This document shows, in pieces, positions 1 through 5,711 of a stretch of DNA of 6,154 bases. The notes beneath the pieces were generated by a model, which was not told the DNA's origin, did no database searches, and saw nothing but the letters and a program-made list of their open reading frames with translations. Positions within the stretch are counted from its first letter, which is position 1; each line of letters opens with the position of its first letter. The position numbers and the translations under genes are program-made. Source of the DNA: Acidobacteriota bacterium (lineage in GTDB: Bacteria > Acidobacteriota > Aminicenantia > UBA2199); NCBI GenBank assembly GCA_028749105.1, contig JAQUQF010000110.1, forward strand, positions 1 through 6,154, in the 5' to 3' direction.

Positions 1-423
1 GGTGTAGCCGACCCCCAGGACGTTCAGCCCGGTGTTCTTCTTGAACTCCACCACCTGGCGCACGTCGATCATCTGGGTGGAGACCGGGTCCTGCTGGGCC
101 GTCTTCACCAGGTTGGTCTTGGAATTCAGCTTGACCAGGTACGGGAGGTCGGGATAGTCGTTGCCATAGAGGGAGATCAGGCCCAACTGGGTGGCGAAGA
201 CGCCGATCTCGGCCTGGTTGGCGATCTTGAACAGGTGCTCGGGGTCGGCGTCGTCGGCGGCGATGCCCTCGCCGTAGAAATCGTCATTCAGGTGCTCGAT
301 CTTCTGGTCGCCGGCGAACAGCATCAGCCGCCCCGACCCCAGGGTTATTTCGTCGTAGTTGTCCAGGTATTCATTGAGCGTCCCGTTGGGGACATCGGCC
401 GGAATATAGTTTTTTTCTTCCAT
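1..423 (-). CDS. Class I fructose-bisphosphate aldolase, archaeal/DhnA-type (partial, N-terminal 141 residues)
   Basis: This is the start of a gene whose 3' end lies beyond base 1. The visible product begins MEEKNYIPADVP and contains LMLFAGDQKIEHLNDDFYG at about residues 33-51, the N-terminal signature of archaeal/DhnA-type class I (Schiff-base) aldolases, which cleave fructose 1,6-bisphosphate to dihydroxyacetone phosphate and glyceraldehyde 3-phosphate in the cytoplasm. Further along come a conserved-looking HLFKIANQAEIGVFATQLGLI stretch and YLVKLNSKTNL, consistent with early strands of a TIM barrel. The Schiff-base lysine would be off-window, so catalytic competence cannot be judged. The ATG is supported by a perfect AGGAGG five bases upstream and by an in-gap promoter. 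It lies 59 bases after the NYN gene on the same strand. Some family members act on related substrates (transaldolase-like or 2-amino-3,7-dideoxy-heptulosonate synthesis), so the class assignment is firmer than the exact substrate. Confidence 0.8.
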   Translation of the reverse strand, partial: MEEKNYIPADVPNGTLNEYLDNYDEITLGSGRLMLFAGDQKIEHLNDDFYGEGIAADDADPEHLFKIANQAEIGVFATQLGLISLYGNDYPDLPYLVKLNSKTNLVKTAQQDPVSTQMIDVRQVVEFKKNTGLNVLGVGYT

Positions 424-428
424 GTGAA

Positions 429-434
429 CCTCCT
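429..434 (-). promoter_or_regulatory. Ribosome binding site of the aldolase gene
   Basis: On the minus strand this reads AGGAGG, a perfect anti-SD match, with five bases (TTCAC) before the ATG at 421-423. It fixes the aldolase start. Confidence 0.85.
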
Positions 435-440
435 GACTCC

Positions 441-468
441 ATCATACAAGATAAAACAAAAAATTCAA
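441..468 (-). promoter_or_regulatory. Candidate housekeeping promoter for the aldolase gene
   Basis: On the minus strand TTGAAT (463-468) and TATGAT (441-446) are separated by 16 bases. The -10 matches TATAAT at 5/6 and the -35 matches TTGACA at 4/6. Predicted transcription would start near base 434, at the SD, giving a leader of only about 11 bases. It sits in the 59-base gap after the NYN gene, so the aldolase may be transcribed both from here and by read-through from the murA promoter. The AT-rich spacer makes a chance match possible. Confidence 0.45.
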
Positions 469-482
469 CCCCCGGCCGGCAC

Positions 483-959
483 TCACTTGTCGCTGAAGAT
501 CTTCAGCCATTGCTCCACTTCGCTCTGCGAGACGCGGGCATTCACCCGCTTCAGCGTCTCCTCCTTCTTCCCCTGCGATGCCGACGCCTTCTTCAGGGTG
601 TAGTAGAACTCGATGGAGTTGACGGTGCGGGCTCCCTTTTCCCTGGCAAAGGTCTTCAACTCGCGGTCGGCGGTCACCAGGACGGTCTCCTTGACATGCT
701 GGTAGTTCTCCAGGATGCGCTTGATCTCGTCGTCGGCCGTGAGGCCATAGCGGGGATAAATTACGGTCATCTTGGAATTGATGGGGTTGCGCAGCTCGCT
801 CCCCTGCGGCTCGCCGTCAAAGACGACCGTGACCTTGGTGTTCTTGCTCTCCTGGAACTTTTTGATGATGGAGACCATCTTGCCGCGCGCTTCCGGGTCG
901 CCGAGCGAAAAATCGGGGGCGCAGCCGATCAGGTTGTTGCCGTCGATGATGTAGGGCAT
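483..959 (-). CDS. YacP/Rae1-like NYN-domain (PIN-like) endoribonuclease, 158 aa
   Basis: The protein is a single NYN domain of the YacP (DUF901) type, a PIN-like fold that binds a metal ion through clustered acidic residues and cuts RNA. The visible pattern is IIDGNNLIG (D6, N9), VVFDGEP (D48), TADDEIKRIL (D76, D77, E78) and LVTADREL (D98), in the order expected of the family. Bacillus subtilis YacP is Rae1, a ribosome-associated A-site endonuclease; that role is known for the relative, not shown here. Residues about 123-158 form a Lys/Glu-rich tail ending VSQSEVEQWLKIFSDK, probably a helix outside the core. The ATG directly abuts the TGA of the upstream hydrolase gene (TGAATG) and has no strong SD of its own, so translation is probably coupled. 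The family call is confident and the substrate unknown. Confidence 0.85.
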   Translation of the reverse strand: MPYIIDGNNLIGCAPDFSLGDPEARGKMVSIIKKFQESKNTKVTVVFDGEPQGSELRNPINSKMTVIYPRYGLTADDEIKRILENYQHVKETVLVTADRELKTFAREKGARTVNSIEFYYTLKKASASQGKKEETLKRVNARVSQSEVEQWLKIFSDK

Positions 960-1616
960 TCAGATCTCGACCGACTCGCCCGGCTGCAGGATCAGCACCT
1001 CGCTGGCCGGCCCGACCAGTTTCTTGAATTCCTGCGGTGAGGAATGGATGGCGGGGAACGTATCGTAATGAATGGGCACGACGCGCGGGACGCCCAGCAG
1101 CCCGACGGCCCTGGCCGCCAGGCGCGGCGTCATGTTGAAGCGCCCGTCGATGGGCAGGAAGGCGATATCGGGGCGGTACATCTCCCCGATCAGCTGCATT
1201 TCCAGGGTCAGCCCCGTGTCGCCGGCGTGATAGACGGTCCTGCCGTCCATGGCGATGATGATCCCCGCCGCCGTTCCGCCCAACCCGGCGCTGTGGAAGG
1301 CGGGAACCAGCGAGACGTCGACGCCGGCCACGTTCACCGTGCCGCCGATGCCCATGCCCTCGGCCTTGATGTGTTTCTCCTGGGCGGCGAGCCCGATCTC
1401 GTGCAGGGCCACCAGAGTGGCCCCGGTCTTCCGGCAGATGGCGAAGCTGTCGCCCAGGTGATCGCCGTGATCGTGGCTGACGACGACGATATCGGCGCGA
1501 TCGATTGATTGGGCTTGCAGCGAGGCCTTGGGGTTGCCGCTCAGGAACGGGTCGATGAAAACCGTCCGGCTCCCCTCGATCTTCAGGGCCGAATGCCCGA
1601 GCCAGGTGATCTTCAT
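960..1616 (-). CDS. UPF0173-family metal-dependent hydrolase (metallo-beta-lactamase fold), 218 aa
   Basis: This is a cytoplasmic metallo-beta-lactamase-fold protein of the UPF0173 (YtkL-like) family, with the usual length of about 220-230 residues. Metal-ligand motifs appear in order: GHSA near the N-terminus (H8), the HxHxDH signature VSHDHGDHLGD (H48, H50, D52, H53), PAFHSA (H108), YHAGDTG (D133) and a late histidine in VPIHYDTFP (H183). The IDGRFNMTP segment (157-164) is also characteristic. No natural substrate is established for the family, so function stays at 'hydrolase'. There is no signal peptide. The ATG is preceded by AGGAGG with four bases of spacing. The gene follows the HIT gene by nine bases and its stop codon touches the start of the NYN gene, placing it mid-operon with nucleotide- and RNA-processing enzymes. 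Confidence 0.88.
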   Translation of the reverse strand: MKITWLGHSALKIEGSRTVFIDPFLSGNPKASLQAQSIDRADIVVVSHDHGDHLGDSFAICRKTGATLVALHEIGLAAQEKHIKAEGMGIGGTVNVAGVDVSLVPAFHSAGLGGTAAGIIIAMDGRTVYHAGDTGLTLEMQLIGEMYRPDIAFLPIDGRFNMTPRLAARAVGLLGVPRVVPIHYDTFPAIHSSPQEFKKLVGPASEVLILQPGESVEI

Positions 1617-1620
1617 GTTT

Positions 1621-1626
1621 CCTCCT
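1621..1626 (-). promoter_or_regulatory. Ribosome binding site of the UPF0173 hydrolase gene
   Basis: The minus strand reads AGGAGG followed by AAAC and the ATG at 1614-1616. The site shares one base with the stop codon of the upstream HIT gene (1626-1628), an arrangement favouring translational coupling. Confidence 0.8.
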
Positions 1627-1958
1627 CAGCCTGGGGGCCAGGCCATGACCCGCCCGCCCAGCACGTGCAGGTGCAGGTGCAGGACCGACTGTCCGGCGTC
1701 GGCGCCGGTGTTGACCACGATGCGGTACTGCTCCAGCCCCGCCTGGGCAGCCGCCTTGCGGGCAGATGCCAGCAGGCGTCCCAGGAGCATGTCATCGTCC
1801 GCTTCATTCAGCGAACCGACGTGCCGGCGCGGCACCACCAGCAGGTGGACCGGGGCCTGGGGCTGGATGTCCGAGAAAGCGACGATTTCATCATCCTTGT
1901 AAACGAACGGGGTCGGAATGGCACCTTCGACGATCCGGCAAAAAATGCAGGGTTGCAT
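1626..1958 (-). CDS. HIT-family (HINT-like) nucleotide hydrolase, 110 aa
   Basis: This is a small histidine-triad protein close to the HINT branch, whose members hydrolyse nucleoside phosphoramidates and related AMP-linked substrates. It begins MQPCIFCRIVEG with a C4-x2-C7 pair which, together with downstream histidines, often binds zinc in this branch. The conserved core follows: AFSDIQPQAPVHLLVVPRRH (27-46), VVNTGADAGQSV (81-92), the catalytic triad HLHLHVLGG (H94, H96, H98) and the terminal MAWPPG. Its length is the typical 105-120 residues. A longer in-frame reading up to base 2024 runs into murA and lacks family similarity. The ATG at 1956-1958 is preferred because it starts exactly where HINT proteins start and has GGAG seven bases upstream. 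It lies four bases after the murA stop and nine before the next gene, so it is almost certainly co-transcribed with both. The physiological substrate is unknown. Confidence 0.9.
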   Translation of the reverse strand: MQPCIFCRIVEGAIPTPFVYKDDEIVAFSDIQPQAPVHLLVVPRRHVGSLNEADDDMLLGRLLASARKAAAQAGLEQYRIVVNTGADAGQSVLHLHLHVLGGRVMAWPPG

Positions 1959-1962
1959 GGAT

Positions 1963-3222
1963 CTACTCCGCAATGATTGTAATCTCGGCGCCCAATTTTT
2001 GCAATTTCTCCGGCATGTTCTCATAGCCGCGGAACAACTGGTAGGAATTCTCGATGCGCGTCTCGCCTTCCGCCGCCAGGCCGCCGAGGACCAGGGCCGC
2101 CGATGCCCGCAGGTCGGTCGTCTTCAGCACGGTGCCGCGCAGCCGCGACCCGCCGCGGACCAGCGCCGCGTCCCCCCTGACTTCGATGTCCGCCCCCAGC
2201 CGGTTCAATTCACCCACGTGGCGGAAGCGGTCGTTGAAGATCGTTTCCCTAACGCTGGAGACGCCGTTGGCCTGGGTGAGCAGCGTGGTCAGCTGGGCCT
2301 GCAGATCGGTGGGGAAGCCGGGGTAAGGTTCGGTGACCACGTGCGCCGGGGCCAGCGGCGCTCCGCCCCTGACATGGAAGGCCTGGCCGCTGACAGCGAT
2401 CTCGGCTCCCATGCCGGCCAGGATGTCCAGGAGGCTTTGCAGGTGCTCGGGGACGACGTCATCGACGAGGATATCGTTGCCGGCAAAGCAGCCGGCGATC
2501 AGGTAGGTGCCGGCCTCGATGCGGTCGGGGATGATGCGGTGGACGGCGCCGTGGAGCGACGTTCGGCCGCCGACGACGAATGTCCCTTCGGCCGGGCTGG
2601 AGATGTCGGCTCCCATTTCACCAAGCAGGGCGACCAGGTCGGTCACTTCCGGCTCCAGGGCGCAGTTGCGCAGCACGGTCGTGCCGTCGGCCAGGGCGGC
2701 GGCCATGAGCAGGTTCTCGGTGCCGGTGACGGTCTTGCCCGGGAACTCGAATTCAATGCCGCGCAGGCGGGCGCAGCGCGCCGACAGGTATTCGCCGTCC
2801 GTGCGTATCTCGGCGCCCATGCGCTCCAACCCCTGGAGATGGAAATCGATCTTGCGCTCGCCGATGGGGCAGCCGCCGGGCATGGCGACCCGGGCCAGCC
2901 CGTGGCGGGCCAGCATGGGGCCAAGCAGCAGGATCGACGCCCGCGTGGTCTGGGTGGTCTGGCGGGAAACCAGCGGCGAACGCAGCAAGGGCATGGCGAC
3001 GCGGATGTCATGGCCGCTCATCTCCCCCTCGGCACCGATCTCGCGCAGGGCGGCGAACATGACCTTGATGTCCTCGACCAGCGGCACGTTGCTGAATTCG
3101 ACCGTCCCCGGGCTGAGGCAGACGGCGGCCAGTTCCGGCAGCGCGGCGTTCTTGGCACCGGAGACAACGACACGGCCCGCCAATGGCCGGCCACCCTGGA
3201 TCGAGATAATGATGTTATTCAT
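1963..3222 (-). CDS. murA: UDP-N-acetylglucosamine 1-carboxyvinyltransferase (MurA), 419 aa
   Basis: MurA transfers enolpyruvate from phosphoenolpyruvate to UDP-GlcNAc, the first committed step of peptidoglycan precursor synthesis in the cytoplasm. The 419-residue length is normal. The start IQGGRPLAGRVVVSGAKNAALPELAA carries the K24-N25 substrate pair. TRASILLLGPMLAR (93-106) holds the conserved Arg (R94), and PGGCPIGERKIDFHLQGLERMGA (115-137) holds the catalytic loop cysteine C118, which is Cys (fosfomycin-sensitive type) rather than Asp. PDRIEAGTYLIAG (232-244) and the YPGFPTDLQAQ motif with general base D306 follow. The region before TRAS (RSPLVSRQTTQ) departs from the usual pattern. No SD is visible before the ATG; the leader there is U-rich. 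The gene heads the minus-strand operon, with a good promoter 50 bases upstream and the HIT start four bases after its TAG. Confidence 0.97.
   Translation of the reverse strand: MNNIIISIQGGRPLAGRVVVSGAKNAALPELAAVCLSPGTVEFSNVPLVEDIKVMFAALREIGAEGEMSGHDIRVAMPLLRSPLVSRQTTQTTRASILLLGPMLARHGLARVAMPGGCPIGERKIDFHLQGLERMGAEIRTDGEYLSARCARLRGIEFEFPGKTVTGTENLLMAAALADGTTVLRNCALEPEVTDLVALLGEMGADISSPAEGTFVVGGRTSLHGAVHRIIPDRIEAGTYLIAGCFAGNDILVDDVVPEHLQSLLDILAGMGAEIAVSGQAFHVRGGAPLAPAHVVTEPYPGFPTDLQAQLTTLLTQANGVSSVRETIFNDRFRHVGELNRLGADIEVRGDAALVRGGSRLRGTVLKTTDLRASAALVLGGLAAEGETRIENSYQLFRGYENMPEKLQKLGAEITIIAE
1966..1969 (-). promoter_or_regulatory. Ribosome binding site deciding the HIT gene start
   Basis: The minus strand reads GGAG inside the last codons of murA, seven bases before the ATG at 1956-1958. 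It supports the 110-residue HIT product over the longer upstream reading. Confidence 0.6.
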
Positions 3223-3271
3223 AATGTAAAAACAAATCTGCGAGCGGGTTCAGCGGCTCGACAAGGGCAAC

Positions 3272-3300
3272 ACTATACAATTTCCCCAAACCAAAGTCAA
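3272..3300 (-). promoter_or_regulatory. Housekeeping-type promoter of the murA operon
   Basis: On the minus strand TTGACT (3295-3300) and TATAGT (3272-3277) are separated by exactly 17 bases, each 5/6 to consensus. Transcription should start near 3265, leaving a leader of about 43 bases before murA. The position, orientation and spacing make this the obvious driver of murA and the three tightly spaced genes after it. Confidence 0.75.
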
Positions 3301-3322
3301 CAAATGCAGACGCAGGGGACCC

Positions 3323-3351
3323 TTGCCAACAACTGGCCGATTCTCTACAAT
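3323..3351 (+). promoter_or_regulatory. Candidate promoter of the putative lipoprotein gene, possibly leaderless
   Basis: TTGCCA (3323-3328) and TACAAT (3346-3351) are 17 bases apart, each 5/6 to consensus. The -10 ends seven bases before the ATG at 3359, so the predicted mRNA would begin at or within a base or so of that ATG. No SD precedes it. If the alternative TTG start at 3323 were used instead, this promoter would lie inside the gene and could not serve it. Confidence 0.5.
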
Positions 3352-3358
3352 GGCGGCG

Positions 3359-3838
3359 ATGAAAACCAGACACTTCGCTCACGGAAAGGCCGGGAGATAC
3401 CTGCGTCCGGCGGCCGTCCTGGTTTTGGTCATCCTCGCTTTCCCCGCCTGCTTCAGCTTCCGGGTCACCGTGCCCGCCGAACCCGAGTGCGTGCTTGGCG
3501 TCGTGGCCGTCGTGCGCAGCGAGCCGCAGGGGAGGAACTTCGAGGAGCCGCTCCTTGACGAGCCGGTCGTTGCGACCGACGCCGCCATCTACTCCCTGGT
3601 CAAGGTGCTGCAGGTGAGCAAGCCGCTGACCCTGCAGTGGCTGTGGTACTCCCCCGACAACCGGCTGGCGCGCCGCTCCAAAGCGGTGGAGATCAACGCC
3701 AAGAGCAGGTACCTGGCCTATTTCGCCGCCTGGGACAAGCTGGACAGTCCTTACTTTGCAGAAAAAAAGGGGAAATGGATCGTGATGATCACCGCCGACG
3801 GAAGTTTCCTGGCCAGGAAGGAATTCACGATTAATTAG
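3359..3838 (+). CDS. Unrecognised secreted or lipid-anchored protein, 159 aa
   Basis: I do not recognise the family. From the ATG at 3359 the product has a basic n-region (K2, R4, K10, R13, R16), a hydrophobic core at residues 18-30 (AAVLVLVILAFPA) and then C31. This is a signal peptide with an imperfect lipobox (FPAC; Phe at -3 and Pro at -2 are unusual), so it could be a lipoprotein or a simple exported or anchored protein. The mature part is about 125 residues. Its second half has spaced tryptophans (W94, W96, W125, W140) and ends GKWIVMITADGSFLARKEFTIN, a 'GxW.V.v..dG..l....F.v' beta-strand ending seen in several small beta-sandwich domains such as DUF2914; the resemblance is only by eye. 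A TTG start at 3323 would add 12 residues and is less likely. It is divergent from murA and convergent with the anti-sigma gene, overlapping its 3' end by eight bases. Confidence 0.75.
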   Translation: MKTRHFAHGKAGRYLRPAAVLVLVILAFPACFSFRVTVPAEPECVLGVVAVVRSEPQGRNFEEPLLDEPVVATDAAIYSLVKVLQVSKPLTLQWLWYSPDNRLARRSKAVEINAKSRYLAYFAAWDKLDSPYFAEKKGKWIVMITADGSFLARKEFTIN

Positions 3839-5021
3839 GATCGTGGACGGCGCTCAGGACGGCGCGGCGCGTTTTCCGTGTCGACGCGGAAAATGTCAGT
3901 TTCTTCGCCGCTGCCTCTGCCCTGGCGAGGACAACGGCATCCCAGTCGCCATGAGGAGTCACAACGGCCACCGTGCCGTCGGCGGCGATCTCCAGCTCCA
4001 AGAACAGCCCTTCCGGGAGCCACTCCCCTTCGCCAAGCTGTTGGGGATCGAGCAGGTCGTCCGGGGCGACATCGCCCTCAATGCGAACGCGCCAAAGCGG
4101 CGGCGCGATCTCTGCCCGGAAGGCCAGAGGCGCGGCGGCCCGTCCAGTGGCCGCCAGGACCAGCTGCAGCGCGCCGGCGGCCGCACCCGCGGACCGGGAG
4201 CGGTACTGCTGCATCTCATTGATCGCGTGTCCCTTGGCCCGGGTCGGCGCAGCCATTGGCTGGGTCGCCGCGGATTCGGATGCGGCAAGCTTCGTCCCGC
4301 CCTCCTTGTCCTTTTCCAGCGGCGCCTCGACTCCGCCGACAACCCCAACTTCCAGTTTCCGGGAGTCTGTCACGTCGGAGGCGGCTTCCATTGCGGGCCT
4401 GGCCGATTGCAGTCCATCTTCCCTCAAGAACTCGGCAGCGGGCTCCGTTTGTCTACCGCCGGGGGCCGCGGGGAGCGGCCCGGGATCGCCCTGTTTGGCG
4501 GCGAGCGCCTTTTCGGTTTTCACGCCGTTGGCCGCTTCGGCCTGGTCTTTCCGGCCTTGCCCTTTCTCCTGGGCCAAGGGGGCCGCCTCGTCGGACTTTG
4601 CCGGCGGACGCCGGTCTTCCAGGGCGACGGCCTGTTCCGGCATTCCCCGCTCCGCGCCCCTTGCCGTTTCCACGCGGTTGCGGCCGAAATAAAAATACCC
4701 GATCAGGACGGCAACAAGGAAGACGGCGGCGATGCCGAACGCAGGCCGCAGGATCAGGAACCTCCGGGCAGGGCCCGGCAACAGACCCAAGGCTTCCTCA
4801 GCGGCGACCGGGGCGGAGTGTGGCCGGACGGTCTTCAGGGCGCGGCTCAGGAACTCCCGCGGGGCCTTCTCCCGGCTCCCCAGCATGTCGACGACCTCGA
4901 CCAGCGCCACGCGGCACTCGCGGCAGCGGGCAAGGTGGGCCTCGACCTCCGGCCTTTGCCCGCTCTCCAGCGCCCCGTCCACGTAAGCCGCCAGAACCTC
5001 CGCGGCAATGTGCTCACTCAT
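3831..5021 (-). CDS. Membrane anti-sigma factor with zinc-binding (zf-HC2/ZAS-like) domain, 396 aa
   Basis: The N-terminus has the layout of zinc-binding anti-sigma domains: EHIAAEVLAAYVDGAL followed by VEAHLARCRECR, giving H29-x3-C33-x2-C36. Such domains hold an ECF sigma factor at the membrane until a signal frees it. One membrane segment lies at about 93-111 (AFGIAAVFLVAVLIGYFYF), flanked by arginines. Residues about 113-280 are a low-complexity Ala/Glu/Lys/Pro-rich linker, presumably periplasmic. The C-terminal domain (about 282-396) has predicted strands ending in LFLELEIAADGTVAVVTP and an Ala-rich helix, faintly like a TonB C-terminal domain. The ATG at 5019-5021 is chosen over upstream in-frame ATGs because it has GGAGG nine bases before it and starts at the domain. 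It overlaps the sigma gene stop by eight bases (ATGAGTGA), which strongly implies the two are partners made together. Confidence 0.88.
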   Translation of the reverse strand: MSEHIAAEVLAAYVDGALESGQRPEVEAHLARCRECRVALVEVVDMLGSREKAPREFLSRALKTVRPHSAPVAAEEALGLLPGPARRFLILRPAFGIAAVFLVAVLIGYFYFGRNRVETARGAERGMPEQAVALEDRRPPAKSDEAAPLAQEKGQGRKDQAEAANGVKTEKALAAKQGDPGPLPAAPGGRQTEPAAEFLREDGLQSARPAMEAASDVTDSRKLEVGVVGGVEAPLEKDKEGGTKLAASESAATQPMAAPTRAKGHAINEMQQYRSRSAGAAAGALQLVLAATGRAAAPLAFRAEIAPPLWRVRIEGDVAPDDLLDPQQLGEGEWLPEGLFLELEIAADGTVAVVTPHGDWDAVVLARAEAAAKKLTFSASTRKTRRAVLSAVHDPN

Positions 5022-5673
5022 TGGCTTCCCCCTCCAGGGCATCCGCGACATCATCCCGGCTGAACCTCCGCCCGTCTTCCATCCCGGCCCGAATCTTTTT
5101 CAATGTGCGGGCGAGGAATTTGTAGGCCGAGGGCAGGCGGAGCAGCCGGCCCGCATCGCTGATCCTCATCCCCTGGAAATAAACCAGTTGGACGGCCAAC
5201 CGCTCACGTTCCTCCAGAGCGTCGATCGCCCGGCCCAGATCGTCCTCCAGCTGGCGCCGGTGCTTCTGCCTCTCGCCCGCCGCCATTTCCGTTTCCGGGT
5301 TCTTCATGTCGGCCAGGATCTTCGTGTAGTCGGGCTCGCCGTCGATGGAGACCACATGGATCTTTTTCAGGGAGAAATCGCGACCGTATTTCGCGCGCAG
5401 GAAATCGAGCGCCAGGCGCCGTGCCACCACGGTCAGCCAGGTGGAGAGCTTGGCCTGGAAGGCGAAGCGGCGCAGCCGCTCGAAGCGGCCTTCGTGCAGC
5501 TTCTCCAGGACGTGGAGGTAGACGGCCATCTTCTCGTCGTAGTCGTCGGTATACTTGGCGATGGCCCGGTAGATGAAGTTCGAATACTCCAGGATGAACT
5601 TCTGCCAGGCGGCGGTGTCGCCCGCGAGGATCGCGTGCACCAGCCGCTCATCGCCGTCAGCAAACACACTCAT
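5014..5673 (-). CDS. ECF-like RNA polymerase sigma factor, 219 aa
   Basis: This is a sigma-70 family factor of ECF layout. Region 2 spans about 8-98: RLVHAILAGDTAAWQKFI, the polymerase-binding helix around DDYDEKMAVYLHVLEKLHEG (43-62), and the -10-recognition stretch KLSTWLTVVARRLALDFLRAKYGR (75-98). A linker (99-141) leads to region 4 (about 142-198), LGRAIDALEERERLAVQLVYFQGMRISDAGRLLRLPSAYKFLARTLKKIR. The recognition helix LPSAYKFLARTLKKIR is atypical, lacking the usual S-x-S-T-V-K/R-S-R-L-x-R-A pattern. The ATG at 5671-5673 is chosen because region 2 starts a few residues later. An open reading frame continuing upstream to 6111 crosses both divergent promoters and the opposite-strand gene, so it is chance. 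There is no SD; the TATAAT ends seven bases before the ATG. The anti-sigma gene overlaps its stop, so the pair is a stress- or signal-response module with unknown targets. Confidence 0.88.
   Translation of the reverse strand: MSVFADGDERLVHAILAGDTAAWQKFILEYSNFIYRAIAKYTDDYDEKMAVYLHVLEKLHEGRFERLRRFAFQAKLSTWLTVVARRLALDFLRAKYGRDFSLKKIHVVSIDGEPDYTKILADMKNPETEMAAGERQKHRRQLEDDLGRAIDALEERERLAVQLVYFQGMRISDAGRLLRLPSAYKFLARTLKKIRAGMEDGRRFSRDDVADALEGEANE
5031..5035 (-). promoter_or_regulatory. Ribosome binding site deciding the anti-sigma start
   Basis: The minus strand reads GGAGG inside the last codons of the sigma gene, nine bases before the ATG at 5019-5021. It favours that ATG over in-frame ATGs further upstream. 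Confidence 0.65.
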
Positions 5674-5680
5674 GAATCCG

Positions 5681-5711
5681 ATTATACCCAATAACACCCG
5701 CTGCCTGTCAA
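5681..5711 (-). promoter_or_regulatory. Promoter of the sigma/anti-sigma operon, consensus hexamers with 19-base spacer
   Basis: On the minus strand perfect TTGACA (5706-5711) and perfect TATAAT (5681-5686) are separated by 19 bases, longer than the optimal 17. The ATG at 5671-5673 begins seven bases after the -10, so transcription would be expected to start at or next to the A of the ATG. Perfect hexamers with a stretched spacer are a hallmark of promoters needing help from an activator that distorts DNA (MerR-type promoters), but that is inference. Confidence 0.65.

Noticed and set aside
469..482. CCGGCCGG palindrome after the NYN gene as a terminator
   Set aside because: The pairing is too short and has no loop, and the T-rich stretch after it is better explained as part of the aldolase promoter spacer.
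1959..2024. 22-residue N-terminal extension of the HIT protein
   Set aside because: It lies inside the 3' end of murA, is Arg-rich antisense-like sequence, and the GGAG plus MQPCIFC start give a textbook HINT N-terminus.
1918..3558. 546-codon plus-strand open frame opposite murA
   Set aside because: It is the mirror of a strongly supported gene in GC-rich DNA; its translation is low-complexity and resembles no family.
3872..3893. Nine-base stem TTTTCCGTG/CGCGGAAAA with TCGA loop as a possible terminator at the convergent junction
   Set aside because: It lies about 35 bases inside the anti-sigma coding region and has no U-run after it on either strand; it was kept only as an observation.
3843..5063. 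406-codon plus-strand open frame opposite the anti-sigma gene
   Set aside because: A shadow frame over a GC-rich gene whose zinc motif, membrane segment and start context are all on the minus strand.
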